35,087 nt of DNA from Acetobacteraceae bacterium (GCA_003151425.1 PLXO01000059.1:1-35087), one strand, 5' to 3'. Shown: positions 23,595 to 32,010, numbered from the stretch's first letter. Notes: a model not told the origin generated them from the sequence alone. Translations and numbers: made by a program.

Positions 23595-24517
23595 GTCAGC
23601 CGCTTGCCTTCGGCGCCCCGGATCGCGGCAATCGTCCGGTCCATGTCGCCCATCCCCAGTGCGATCCGATTGTTATACCGGAAGTCGTATTCGCTCAAAT
23701 ACCGGTGCAAATGCTTCTCGGCACAATGCTGATAGATGCCGTTGAAACCCCGCTTGAACAGGCCGAAGAACCCTTCAGCGGAATTTGTGGTTACATCGCC
23801 CCGTGCGTATTCCTTGGCAGCGTGATTGACGGTCTCGTGCGCTGCGAACTCCTTGCCGACTTCCACATACAGCCGGCTTTCATCGGTATGCAGCCGCGAC
23901 TCCTTGGCGACGTTCTTACGCACGATCCGGCCAACCTCGTATTTGTCGGTCGAAGCGACGTGGAATGACCGCACTGCGCCGCCCCGCTCTACCAAGGAAA
24001 CGATCTGCCGCTTCTGCGCCCCACCAGACTTCCCGCTCTTGGTCGGCTTTGCGATCCGTCCCCGCGACAGCTTGGCCGCGGTCTCCCGCTTGCCGTGGTA
24101 GGTCTCGTCCGCTTCCACGATCTTCCCGGCACCACCCATCGGTGACATGAAGCCGCCAGACTTCATTGCTTCCCGGATCCGGTGCGATAGGAACCAAGCC
24201 GACTTGTAGGTGCAGCCGAGTGACCGCATCAGTTGGTGCGAGCTGATCCCCTTCTTGCTGGACGACAGCAGGTAGAACGCCATCAACCATTGGGTCAGGG
24301 GGATATGGCTGGACTCCATCACCGTGCCGTTGGTCACGCTGTAGTCCTTCCGGCAGTCGGGATTTCCGCACCGCCACCGGCCTTCCTTCTTGGTTGCATA
24401 CTGCCGGGCACTCTCGGTGCAGTGCGGGCAGACAGGCCCGTTCGGCCACCGGACGCCCTCGATCATCGCCCTGGCGGCGGCTTCGTCCTGGAAGTATGGC
24501 TCGGTGAAGGTGTTCAT
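23570..24517 (-). CDS. IS1595-family transposase
   Basis: 315 aa, intact. The N-terminal zinc ribbon (C30-x2-C33 ... C50-x4-C55) and helix-turn-helix region (SSKKGISSHQLMRSLG, 86-101) precede the DDE/N core. Core residues are D137 (VEADETYHG), D212 (HTDESRLY) and N245 (TNSAEGFFGLFK), the IS1595 signature. AAGGAG lies 7 nt before the ATG. It is bounded by its own inverted ends, so it belongs to the 22832-24579 element. Confidence 0.95.
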   Translation of the reverse strand: MNTFTEPYFQDEAAARAMIEGVRWPNGPVCPHCTESARQYATKKEGRWRCGNPDCRKDYSVTNGTVMESSHIPLTQWLMAFYLLSSSKKGISSHQLMRSLGCTYKSAWFLSHRIREAMKSGGFMSPMGGAGKIVEADETYHGKRETAAKLSRGRIAKPTKSGKSGGAQKRQIVSLVERGGAVRSFHVASTDKYEVGRIVRKNVAKESRLHTDESRLYVEVGKEFAAHETVNHAAKEYARGDVTTNSAEGFFGLFKRGFNGIYQHCAEKHLHRYLSEYDFRYNNRIALGMGDMDRTIAAIRGAEGKRLTYRRTDEA

Positions 24518-24587
24518 CGGGGTTCTCCTTGACCCCGAAACTATCCCTAGCGGTGTGTGGTGTCAAGTATATAATTGGGACTATATT

Positions 24588-24868
24588 CCCAGTTGGTGTG
24601 GTGCTTCGAGAACCTGTAACGAGTGGGGAGCCGCCGACTTAATTCCGGCCCGGGGGCGGCAGCACTGACTCAAAACGCAGACGCCCGTCGCGCCCGCTCC
24701 AAGCACCGACCACCGGCCAGAGTTGGCCAATTTCAGTCCGACCGCTTTCCGGAACAAGGCGAGATAAGCGGTCGCTTGGCGGCGAGCGGCCACAACAGAG
24801 TTGGCGCGGTTGAGCAAGCCTACAACCGCAATGCACCTGCAAGCGCAGGAGGTGGGCGATTGATGCTG
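24588..24868. other. Gap between the IS and the ATPase gene
   Basis: 281 bp downstream of the defence-like operon and adjacent to the IS target site. It contains the former upstream sequence of the gene at 22134 (before the insertion the two were continuous). I can see no gene, hairpin or repeat that stands out. Confidence 0.5.
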
Positions 24869-27310
24869 CTACGCGGCAAGCACCACGTCGCGGTGGTAGG
24901 TCAAAATCTTGGAGGTGGCGATGGTATTCGAGTCCGCGGACGTCGTCAGCTCCACCGTTATGAGTCGGTCTTCCGGAAATGCCGGACTAAGCTCCAACGC
25001 CAGGTAGTCGAACAGCGACCGTTCATGCACCGCGATGACGATCTTCCGTCCATTATCTTTCGATAGCGTTCTAAGCAATGCGGCAAATTGTGCGATATGC
25101 ACCTCATCCATCGATTGCACGGGATCGTCCAAGACCAGCCATGGTAGCTTGGCCTCGACCGAGAGATGAAGCGCAAGGAAGAGAGTCAAGGCAGCGGTAT
25201 TGAGATTGCCCGCGCTCAGCATGGATCCCGGGGTGCCCCCTGTCGCCCCGGAACGATGGCGCGTCTCCAATTGCGCCACGACGCCCTGGGCGGTCTCTGA
25301 GAGTCGAAAGGCCGGAATATATGGCTCCGTCGGCGCCAGCCGAACAAAGAGATCACGCCATAGGTCGTTGAGTCCCTCATTGAATACGCGGCGGACGATG
25401 GATGTTCGCACGCTGCGTGCTGCGCTGGCGACTGCCCTCGCCTGCTGCCGTTGACGCTCTGCTCGCTGAAACAGCACGTCTACCGCATCGAACAAAGCAC
25501 CCGCCTGCTTGCCTTGCGTCTCATCGGATACTAGCGCGCTCTCAGCGCGAATGAGTGCGTCGCAGGCGGTAGCCGCTGCAATCCTAGAAGCACCAAGACT
25601 GGACCATTTGGTTTCATCGGCTATGAACTCCGCGTCCAGACGCTGGATCGCGGCCTCCATCGGCTCTGATTTCTCTATAGGCGGTTGACCCGATCTTTTG
25701 CAGAACTCTTCCAAGCCAAAGCGGAGATCCGTAGCCCTGCGATCGCGATCGCGGAGTTCGGCCAGGCGCTTTTGCGCTTGCTGCTGCCGCAGGAGGGTTT
25801 GCGCAGCAAGCATCGTAGCCGGTTCCAGCCTCGTCAAAGTCTCTACGGCGTCCTGCAGCGTGGCAAACCGTGTTTGCAGCGCCAGCGACGCCGGACCTGC
25901 AATGCGCCTGGAACTGACTGTTTGCTTCTCCCGAAGCAGCCGCGCCGAAGTTGTTTGAGCCTGAGACCGCTCGATGGCAAGCCCCGAAAGCCGCCCCGCT
26001 TCTTCCGTCAACGCAGCGATCCTTAGCTGAACGTGTTCGAGCAGGTATCCCTCATTTAACTCTCCGAAATCGCGTCCGCACACTGGACAGTCGTCGCCGT
26101 GAATATGTGGGAGGACCCCAGCTAGTGCCCCGCTTAGACCGCTTGCGCTCTGCGTCACAGTCTTAAGCTGATCGTCGATGATGTTTAAGCGAGCTGCGGA
26201 GCGTCCGATCTGCTGATCGAGTTCGATCTCGCGCGCCGCGTCCACACTGTCAGCGGCCAGCGCAGCCTGAACGCGTTCCATTTCTGCCTGTGCACGCGTG
26301 AGCGCCGTATTGTGCGCGACTGTTGGATTTGTAGATTCCCAAGCAGGCAGCTCCGGAAAAAGAGCCCGAAGCATATCAATGGCCTTGTCGAGTTCAGCGC
26401 CTGTTCGAGTTCGCCAGCCCTCAGCCGCGACCGAAGCGTTACGTTCTTCTAGCTCAAGAGCCGACCGGTTCTCCGCGCTTGCATCCTGAGGCAGAGAAAA
26501 CCAAGCACTTCGCAGCGATGCCAGTTCGCGTTTCCACTGGATCAGGTTGGTTAGCCGAGACTCTTCAAACGCGATCGAGAGTTGCGCCTTTTGTGCCGCG
26601 AGGGATAGACCATCCCGGCCCCTGACAGCTGACGGCAACGCTGCGAGCAGCTTCTGAAATACCTCGCGCATCGGGATTATCAGCTTCACTCTGTCTCGGC
26701 GGTTATTGGCCGCGGCATCGCGTCTCTGGCGATATGTCGCGCGGAGTTCATCTGCAGTTCGCAGCGCCGGAGCAAGGTTTTTCGCGAGTCGCAGGTCACT
26801 CGCGGAACTCAGCCCGTCAACCAACGCTTCGAGTTTATCCAGGCGAAGCAGGTCCTTGACGAAACGCGTAAGCGGGCTCGTCCTCCGAGCGTCGGCGTGC
26901 TGATAGATCTCCAGCAGACGGCTCAACACCGATTGGGCCAGATAGCAGCGCTCTGTGAAGAACAAAATCTCGGTAGCGTTCAGCAACGCTCCGTGCGTCA
27001 GCTTGCCATCCTGGATTGTAGTCTGGCCCGGAGTTTGCGCGGCTGTAGCCTTAAGTTGCGGCCCGGTCAGGCGGATTGTCGCGGCGCGAGACCCTAAATG
27101 AACGAGATGCTGCAGGAAACTGGCGTCGTCGTTACGCATCACCGCTATGTTGCCGGTCAACGCCAGCTCCAGCGCTGCGAGTACACTGGTCTTGCCGGCA
27201 CCGTTGGGGCCATGCAGCAGAACTATCGGGGCATCCAGCGGAACCGATATTGTTCCCTGAATGCTGCGGAAGTCCTTGATGGTCAGAGTTTCAAGATCGC
27301 CGATCATCAC
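24869..27310 (-). CDS. Rad50/SMC-like ATPase of a Lamassu/ABC-3C-type system
   Basis: A 813-aa ABC-type ATPase of the Rad50/SMC kind. Walker A GPNGAGKT is at 34-41. Long helical arms surround a central zinc hook C408-PVC411 almost exactly mid-protein. The ABC signature-like LSAGNLNTAALTLFLA is near 698 and Walker B WLVLDDPVQSMDE near 724. In Lamassu (LmuB) and ABC-three-component systems this subunit senses foreign or unusual DNA ends and releases an effector. The start is GTG 27310, overlapping the previous stop as GTGA; the adjoining ATG 27307 is the alternative. It is the third gene of the SIR2-small protein-ATPase operon, and codon use is more mixed than in the flanking core genes. Confidence 0.85.
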   Translation of the reverse strand: MMIGDLETLTIKDFRSIQGTISVPLDAPIVLLHGPNGAGKTSVLAALELALTGNIAVMRNDDASFLQHLVHLGSRAATIRLTGPQLKATAAQTPGQTTIQDGKLTHGALLNATEILFFTERCYLAQSVLSRLLEIYQHADARRTSPLTRFVKDLLRLDKLEALVDGLSSASDLRLAKNLAPALRTADELRATYRQRRDAAANNRRDRVKLIIPMREVFQKLLAALPSAVRGRDGLSLAAQKAQLSIAFEESRLTNLIQWKRELASLRSAWFSLPQDASAENRSALELEERNASVAAEGWRTRTGAELDKAIDMLRALFPELPAWESTNPTVAHNTALTRAQAEMERVQAALAADSVDAAREIELDQQIGRSAARLNIIDDQLKTVTQSASGLSGALAGVLPHIHGDDCPVCGRDFGELNEGYLLEHVQLRIAALTEEAGRLSGLAIERSQAQTTSARLLREKQTVSSRRIAGPASLALQTRFATLQDAVETLTRLEPATMLAAQTLLRQQQAQKRLAELRDRDRRATDLRFGLEEFCKRSGQPPIEKSEPMEAAIQRLDAEFIADETKWSSLGASRIAAATACDALIRAESALVSDETQGKQAGALFDAVDVLFQRAERQRQQARAVASAARSVRTSIVRRVFNEGLNDLWRDLFVRLAPTEPYIPAFRLSETAQGVVAQLETRHRSGATGGTPGSMLSAGNLNTAALTLFLALHLSVEAKLPWLVLDDPVQSMDEVHIAQFAALLRTLSKDNGRKIVIAVHERSLFDYLALELSPAFPEDRLITVELTTSADSNTIATSKILTYHRDVVLAA

Positions 27311-27894
27311 GATGCCTCCGTGATCTGATCAAGGCCTGCCAGGGACGACACGATGAGTTTCCTCAAAGCCTCCTGAACCGATGGGCTCCCGCTTGAAGCT
27401 GCGTCAAACAAGCTCTTTCGCAGGCCGTCGTCCAGCCCCGCCGGCAAAGCTTTGACAAGCTCGCCAAACGGATCAGCGGTCGCCCCGTTAGCGTCGGGCA
27501 GCCGTAACGGTAACAGGACCGCGAGCCAATCCCGCAGCGCTGCATCTGCACCATCGCCGCTTGGTGTCCCGACCGGTAGAACCCGGCATACACGGCTCAG
27601 GACCTCAAGGGTCGCATCGGATGGCTTGGGGCCAGCTATGACGGCGGTCAGGGGCCGCCTGGAACCAGCCACGTCAAGCGCTCGCGAAAAACCGTCAAGC
27701 TTCTGCCGAATGCGCAGCTCTGTGTCCGTCACTGAATCAACGACGGCGATGAGGTCGGGGGAATTACCCGTTCCGATCAAAAGGGCGGGAAACTCAAACG
27801 GGACAGATGCCACGACCAGCGGTTGCTTCATCAAGAGGAATTTTGCTCCCAGCAGGACCTCGACCACGCGGTCCACGGGTGATGCGGACGTCAC
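27307..27894 (-). CDS. Small middle component of the SIR2/ATPase operon (LmuC-like by position)
   Basis: 195 aa. I do not recognise its family from sequence alone. The N-terminal half looks alpha/beta: strands VVASVPFEFPALLIG and DLIAVVDSV, a helix RIRQKLDGFSRAL, and a strand LTAVIAG. The C-terminal half is helical (DPFGELVKALPAGLDDGLRKSLFD). In Lamassu and ABC-3C loci a small protein of this size sits between effector and ATPase and bridges them, so the role is inferred from position. The start is GTG 27894, within GTGA of the SIR2 gene's stop; its own stop overlaps the ATPase start, again as GTGA. Translation of the three should be tightly coupled. Confidence 0.78.
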   Translation of the reverse strand: MTSASPVDRVVEVLLGAKFLLMKQPLVVASVPFEFPALLIGTGNSPDLIAVVDSVTDTELRIRQKLDGFSRALDVAGSRRPLTAVIAGPKPSDATLEVLSRVCRVLPVGTPSGDGADAALRDWLAVLLPLRLPDANGATADPFGELVKALPAGLDDGLRKSLFDAASSGSPSVQEALRKLIVSSLAGLDQITEAS

Positions 27895-29648
27895 AGCGTT
27901 GCCGCCTGACGAAACAACCTCTGAAACTCAGTAAGATCCGCCGCTTGGCGCAGCAAGGCCCGCATGCTAAAGTGTCGGGTATCGACAATTCCGGTCCTCC
28001 CCTTCTTCCCGCGCGGCGAGCGACGCGGCCGCTGTGCAACTATGGTGCTGCACACGACGATCGCATCACTGTCGTGATCGGTCACTGCGCCGGCAAGATT
28101 GAGCTGAAGTGCGGCATCCGTATTTGCAACAAAGAACACCCGTTGAGGCGTTGCCCCACCGGCGGGCATCACGATCAGGGCGCCGGATGAAGGCGTGGAT
28201 GGATCGGCTCTGTGCACGGCCCAGTCTCCACGCTGTTCGCCTAAACCCAAAATGCCTATGACAGCGGCCAATTCCGGCAAGCCAGAGGTGTTGTTTCCTG
28301 GATCGGATGATATCTGCCCTAGCGGATGAATGCTAACTCCCAGATACCTTGTTCCGGCCAGGTCGCCGCGAAGCATTCCAAGCGCCCGCGTCAATTCGGC
28401 GATGATCGACCTGATGAAGCCCGTCCTGTCGACATCCCCATGTCCGGCAAGCTTATTTCTTAATGAGCGGATTCCAGACCCAAGGCGATCAAACTCTGTC
28501 GCGGAGAATAAAGCGCCATGCGCGCACCGGGCCAATGCGGCCAGTTTCGTGCAGAGGACATGGAGAACCAGGCCGACGAAGAGCGGCTTTGCGAACGCAC
28601 GGAACTGTGCTGATTGCTGGATTGCCCGAGGATCCTTGTCGTACGCGTCACGGTACACGCAGGACAGAATCGTGTTTTGATTGTGCCCGAGCGTCTCCTC
28701 CGCAAAAACGTGCGCGGGCGTGCTTGACGGCCATTCCCAGTGAAGAAGCACCTTGGCCTGATTGAACAGGTCGCGAATGTCCAGATCTTGTGCGGACAAT
28801 CCGACCATCAATGTGGGTCTTATCACCGCGACTCCAATCAACTGCTGACGCATCACCGCCGAGTTAGGATCGCTCGTCCAGCCCTCGATTTGGCTTACCC
28901 TTCCAATGAGCAGCGGACGGTAAACTGCAGGATTACCGCTGGCGAGGACAGCACAACCGTGGAATTTCATAAGGCGGGATCGCGGATCGCGCCCTCGGAA
29001 ATCTTCCGGTCGCACATAGGTGGTCAGCACGCCGTTACGGGGCCCGGCCAGTTCGTCCACCGCCTTCTCGATAAGTCCGTCCCAGTTTGCTGAGGCAATT
29101 TCCGGCAAACAACCCTCGATCGCCAGCAACGCAATGCATAGATGTTCGCAATCTGGCTGCAGGCCGGCTCTCCCGTAGGTCCCTGCAACATCTACGACAT
29201 CCCACATGAGGTGATCCGGTAGCTCGCCGTCGATCCGGATATCCAATAGGGCCGAGTATTTGTTCAACAACCTGCTGACGACCGTGTCCCCGACCGCGCC
29301 CCAGTTTGCGAACTGCTTGGTATAGTCGAATGCGGCAACCTCCATCGCCGAAAGCTCGGCAAAGCGGACCGCGTCATCAAGCGCCCGGACATAGCTGCAG
29401 TCCGGCAGGGAGAAATCAGCGTTGCTTCGCAGATAGGCCAGGACACGCCGGATCACCTTCTTCAGGTCGTCCACGCGTTCCCGTGAAATGCCTGAGCCTA
29501 GCCAAAGCGCGTACCGGCCCCCGGCCACGCCCTGGGCTAGGCCGGCAAACCGCCCGTCCAGTAGCTCAAGAGTCTGCAAAATGCTGATCGATCCCGCGGT
29601 CGGCGTAGCAGTCGGCGGCAGCCCGGCACCCTTGGTAGGCGGAATCAC
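27891..29648 (-). CDS. SIR2-domain effector of a Lamassu/ABC-3C-type system
   Basis: 585 aa. The SIR2-like domain (about 40-330) shows LWLGSGIS (49-55, the nucleotide loop), ASANWDGLIEKAV with N188 and D190, KFHGC with H230, and MVGLSAQDLDIRDL (281-294). Asn and His are the NADase/deacylase residues of bacterial SIR2 effectors, which in several anti-phage systems drain cellular NAD+. A separate C-terminal region (about 345-585) is first helical and then mixed, and probably docks onto the ATPase complex. The start is GTG 29648, overlapping the stop of a 12-codon leader as GTGA. It is the first protein gene of the operon. No intact catalytic residue is missing, so it is likely active. Confidence 0.82.
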   Translation of the reverse strand: MIPPTKGAGLPPTATPTAGSISILQTLELLDGRFAGLAQGVAGGRYALWLGSGISRERVDDLKKVIRRVLAYLRSNADFSLPDCSYVRALDDAVRFAELSAMEVAAFDYTKQFANWGAVGDTVVSRLLNKYSALLDIRIDGELPDHLMWDVVDVAGTYGRAGLQPDCEHLCIALLAIEGCLPEIASANWDGLIEKAVDELAGPRNGVLTTYVRPEDFRGRDPRSRLMKFHGCAVLASGNPAVYRPLLIGRVSQIEGWTSDPNSAVMRQQLIGVAVIRPTLMVGLSAQDLDIRDLFNQAKVLLHWEWPSSTPAHVFAEETLGHNQNTILSCVYRDAYDKDPRAIQQSAQFRAFAKPLFVGLVLHVLCTKLAALARCAHGALFSATEFDRLGSGIRSLRNKLAGHGDVDRTGFIRSIIAELTRALGMLRGDLAGTRYLGVSIHPLGQISSDPGNNTSGLPELAAVIGILGLGEQRGDWAVHRADPSTPSSGALIVMPAGGATPQRVFFVANTDAALQLNLAGAVTDHDSDAIVVCSTIVAQRPRRSPRGKKGRTGIVDTRHFSMRALLRQAADLTEFQRLFRQAATL

Positions 29649-29683
29649 GCGGCCTGCTTTGCCAGCTTGTCATTGCCGCGCAT
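29645..29683 (-). CDS. 12-codon leader ORF coupled to the SIR2 gene
   Basis: ATG 29683 to TGA 29645 encodes MRGNDKLAKQAA. GGGAG lies 9 nt before the ATG, and the TGA overlaps the GTG start of the SIR2 gene (GTGA). The same frame is open upstream for a further 24 codons without ATG, so it may instead be the remnant of a lost gene. Since the SIR2 GTG has no good ribosome site of its own, reinitiation from this frame is plausible. Confidence 0.45.
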   Translation of the reverse strand: MRGNDKLAKQAA

Positions 29684-30020
29684 CACCCGGTTCTCCCAAG
29701 AAACTCGCCCGCGGGCATTGCCGAAGGACGATCCCGATGTGGAACAGCTTAGAGGAGTCTATGCCGCTACGTCTAGCCATTCACCTGTGCGTCCGACCGC
29801 ACCAGAAGGTACCCAGCGCTCTGATGCCAAAGGAGATGAATGAATGCCCGCTTCCGGACAGAGAAGGTACAGCCTGCAACGACCGACATGGGCGCAAAGC
29901 AGCCGGTCCTACCGACCGGGGAGCTCTGGCAGCTTCGTCTCCGGGACCGGAGCTGGGTCGGCCGTCGGTGACATGCCGACAGCCGCCGTCAGCATCAGGC
30001 CCAACACCTCGGTCTGCGCG
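29684..30020. other. Upstream region of the defence-like operon
   Basis: This must contain the promoter of the SIR2 operon, but no convincing -35/-10 pair is seen. The right part overlaps a degraded serine-hydrolase fragment. No intact gene is visible. Confidence 0.45.
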
Positions 30021-30099
30021 CCGCCATAGTTGAAATAGGTGTCAGCCGGCGCCTCGCGGACATTGAACATCGCGACGGAAGGGAAATTACGACCTTGGC
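29965..30099 (-). pseudogene. Fragment of a beta-lactamase-family serine hydrolase (middle part)
   Basis: The minus-strand frame reads FNVREAPADTYFNYGG followed by AQTEVLGLMLTAAVG, a characteristic stretch of CubicO/class-C beta-lactamase-like hydrolases. The neighbourhood lacks both the SxxK start and the rest of the protein. A C-terminal piece of the same family lies at 30613-30850, but upstream in transcription order, so the two pieces are out of natural order. Confidence 0.65.
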
Positions 30100-30341
30100 C
30101 GGACCGGTTGAACGCGCGCCAGCCGTGGCTCGAGGACCCCGCGATAGCGTACGGTCTCGGCCCGCGTCGCGAGCCTTGCGGCGTTGCAGGACAAGAAAGA
30201 ATCTAACGCAGATAAAGTCAGGGATGCACGCAGAACACGCAGATGTTCCAGTGTGGTGCACGCCTGTGAGCCACACCGAACCATCTGCGTGTTTTGCGTG
30301 CATCGCCTTCCTGCATCTGCGTTAAAACCTTCCTTCGCGCT
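30021..30341 (+). repeat. Direct repeat flanking the toxin-antitoxin zone, copy 1
   Basis: Its last 240 bp (30102-30341) match 32473-32712 with about seven differences. The first 80 bp match 32339-32420 more weakly. Copy 1 lacks about 55 bp that copy 2 has between these parts. It includes the tail of a zinc-ribbon-like frame ending in TAA and a nested inverted repeat. Confidence 0.9.
30205..30323. repeat. Nested inverted repeat (cruciform type), copy 1
   Basis: Outer arms AACGCAGAT / ATCTGCGTT (30205-30213, 30315-30323), a 23-bp near-perfect middle stem (30223-30245 with 30282-30304) and an inner stem GTGTGG / CCACAC (30251-30256, 30271-30276). There is no coding potential. The same structure recurs at 32576-32694. 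Confidence 0.85.
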
Positions 30342-30612
30342 ACGGATCTCAGTCATCTTGAGTATGGCCGCATCCGCGCCAACCGGCGGCATGTCCATGA
30401 AGAACCCGCTTTGGGTCGAATGCGGCTGATAAGGCCGAGCGCCCGGCTACCGCTGCTCTGGGTCCGAACGCCAAATTCAAACTGACCCACCATAATGGTG
30501 CCCCCCAAGCATCCGAATGATCGACCCTTCCGCGACACCACACCGTCATGCCGCCCCGGACACCGGCGCAACGTGCCCGCACCACCAATGGCCACCCCTC
30601 ACCCCCCAGCCA
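30342..30612. other. Non-coding remnant region
   Basis: 271 bp between the copy-1 repeat and the serine-hydrolase remnant. Long frames exist on both strands but look like neither a family nor a coding pattern. I see no structure beyond ordinary GC-rich sequence. Confidence 0.4.
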
Positions 30613-30835
30613 TCAACCCCCATACCGCGCCACCATCGCGTTCCACAGCACGATCGCCCCCGCCCTCCGGTCGCCGGCACCCGCACCGCGGTCTGTACCA
30701 TCACCAACCGCGCGCCCGGATCGACATAGATCGACTGTCCATGGATGCCGAAAAACGCGAACTGCCGCCGCGACCCCGGAAACAGCCAGACCTGATACCC
30801 ATACCCCATGTAACCGCTGGCGCGGCAGGGAGACG
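30613..30835 (-). pseudogene. Fragment of a beta-lactamase-family serine hydrolase (C-terminus, frameshifted)
   Basis: MGYGYQVWLFPGSRRQFAFF then GIHGQSIYVDPGARLVMVQT is the typical closing region of CubicO-type hydrolases. The frame shifts near 30660; the expected ending AIVLWNAMVARYGG is then found in another frame, stopping at 30613. The part upstream of residue GYGYQ is missing. Confidence 0.7.
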
Positions 30836-30882
30836 GCGGAAGGATCGCGATGTCGCCGGCCGATTTATGCTATGATCCCCTC

Positions 30883-31176
30883 ATGGACCGCGACACCGTC
30901 ATCAGCCGGCTGAAAGCGCACGAGGCTGAATTGCGCCGCCTGGGCGTACAGCATCTTTGGCTGTTCGGCTCCGCCGCCCGCGGGGACGCGCGACCGGATT
31001 CGGACGTCGACCTCTTTTTCGACCATGAATGGGGCAAACTGAGCCTGTTCGATATCATGGAGGTACAGGAAGTCGCGGCCCGCATTCTTGGGTGCGAAAC
31101 CGATGTCATGACCCGCGGCAGCTTGCACCCGGTTTTGCGGGATCGTATCGAAAATTCCGCCGTCCTGGTGTTTTGA
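30883..31176 (+). CDS. MNT-domain nucleotidyltransferase antitoxin (MntA-like)
   Basis: 97 aa with complete active-site residues: GSAARG (29-34), D41-V-D43 and a third Asp near 74. It is paired with the HEPN gene downstream, whose ATG overlaps its TGA (TGATG). In such modules the MNT protein neutralises the HEPN RNase. The ATG at 30883 matches the start of the paralogue at 7427; an ATG at 30850 with a GGAAGGA upstream would add 11 residues. TATGCTATGAT just upstream of 30883 resembles a -10 region. The reading frame is intact. Confidence 0.88.
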   Translation: MDRDTVISRLKAHEAELRRLGVQHLWLFGSAARGDARPDSDVDLFFDHEWGKLSLFDIMEVQEVAARILGCETDVMTRGSLHPVLRDRIENSAVLVF

Positions 31177-31529
31177 TGATCGCGCCGTCACCGGAACCAC
31201 GACTGAAGGATATTGTCGAAGCGATTGGCTACATTCGGTCGGACATGGAGAGTACCACGCTGGAATCCTTCGCGGGCGACCGCCGGAAGCGATGGCAGGT
31301 CGAGCGAGGTCTGGAAATCGTCTCGGAGGCGAGTCGCCATCTGCCGGAAGATATGAAAGCGCGGCACCCGGAAATTCCTTGGCGGAAAGTCGCGGGGATC
31401 GGCAACGTGCTTCGCCACGAATACACGCGCGTTGCCGCCGATGCTCTGTGGCGTCTGGTGCGGGACCATTTGTCGGTGCTGGACCAGGTCTGCCGCGCGG
31501 AATTGGCGGCCCTGCCACCCAATCCGTGA
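31176..31529 (+). CDS. HEPN (DUF86-type) RNase toxin
   Basis: 117 aa, all-helical DUF86/HEPN type, the usual toxin of HEPN/MNT pairs. The catalytic-motif region reads GIGNVLRHEY (74-83). It has N77 and H81, but the Arg usually four to six residues before His is Gly76, with Arg80 next to His instead; this variant occurs in DUF86 proteins. The start overlaps the MNT stop by one base. The length is normal, so this pair may be functional, unlike the one at 7007-7427. Confidence 0.86.
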   Translation: MIAPSPEPRLKDIVEAIGYIRSDMESTTLESFAGDRRKRWQVERGLEIVSEASRHLPEDMKARHPEIPWRKVAGIGNVLRHEYTRVAADALWRLVRDHLSVLDQVCRAELAALPPNP

Positions 31530-31727
31530 CAGGCGCACCTGTTGAGACTGATTCCGTCGGGTTGCCTCACTTCACCCACGCGCCACGATATGATCCGCGT
31601 GCCGGGGGTGACCCTTGGTCTTTTCTGGTAGGCTGAGACACCGCGCCAGCCCTGGTAACGACTGGCGGCGCGATGTGCCCTGACGGGATAGCTCCGGCGC
31701 GGCGGCACAACAAACCGGCGCGGTGGC

Positions 31728-32010
31728 GCGATCGACGCCGATCTGAGCGGCGGCCTTATCAGCCGCGCATCGCCCGGCCGGGCCAAGGCCGATCAGGCTT
31801 CTATCGCGTGATCGTGGCCTACCGGGCGCAGGGCCGGGCCGTGTTTCTGTATGGGTTCGCCAAGAACGACCTCGACAACATCGGCGCGGATCAGTTGCAG
31901 ACCTTCGCACCATCGGGGCAAACTGGCTTGCCGCATCCGCCGCGACGATCGCCCAGGCCACAGACGAAGGAGAGCTACAGGAGATCGACCATGACGACGA
32001 AGCAGCCTAG
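31728..32010 (+). pseudogene. HigB/RelE-type toxin remnant with two frameshifts
   Basis: Three frames together give the family's C-terminal two-thirds. AIDADLSGGLIS (to about 31766) is followed after a shift by RIARPGQGRSGFYRVIVAYR and VFLYGFAKNDLDNIGADQLQTF. After a second shift near 31908 come IGANWLAASAATIAQATDEG and the end at TAG 32008-32010. The N-terminus is missing: 31530-31727 shows no matching frame. The toxin is therefore dead, while the overlapping antitoxin gene is whole. Confidence 0.75.

Larger units (their letters stand above)
22824..24587 (-). mobile_element. Complete IS1595-family insertion sequence with target duplication
   Basis: The element proper is 22832-24579 (1748 bp). 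Its ends are imperfect inverted repeats beginning CCCAATTAT (21 of 27 positions match). The 8-bp direct repeat ACTATATT flanks it exactly (22824-22831 and 24580-24587), the target-duplication length known for the IS1595 family. It carries the transposase on the minus strand, a small ORF of opposite direction, and a 560-bp left part with a tmRNA-3'-like sequence and hairpins. Intact ends and an intact transposase suggest a recent insertion. Confidence 0.88.

Noticed and set aside
30476..30500. CAAATTCAAACTGACCCACC as the end of an IS21-like element
   Set aside because: There is only a vague resemblance, no transposase remnant and no matching second end in the window.
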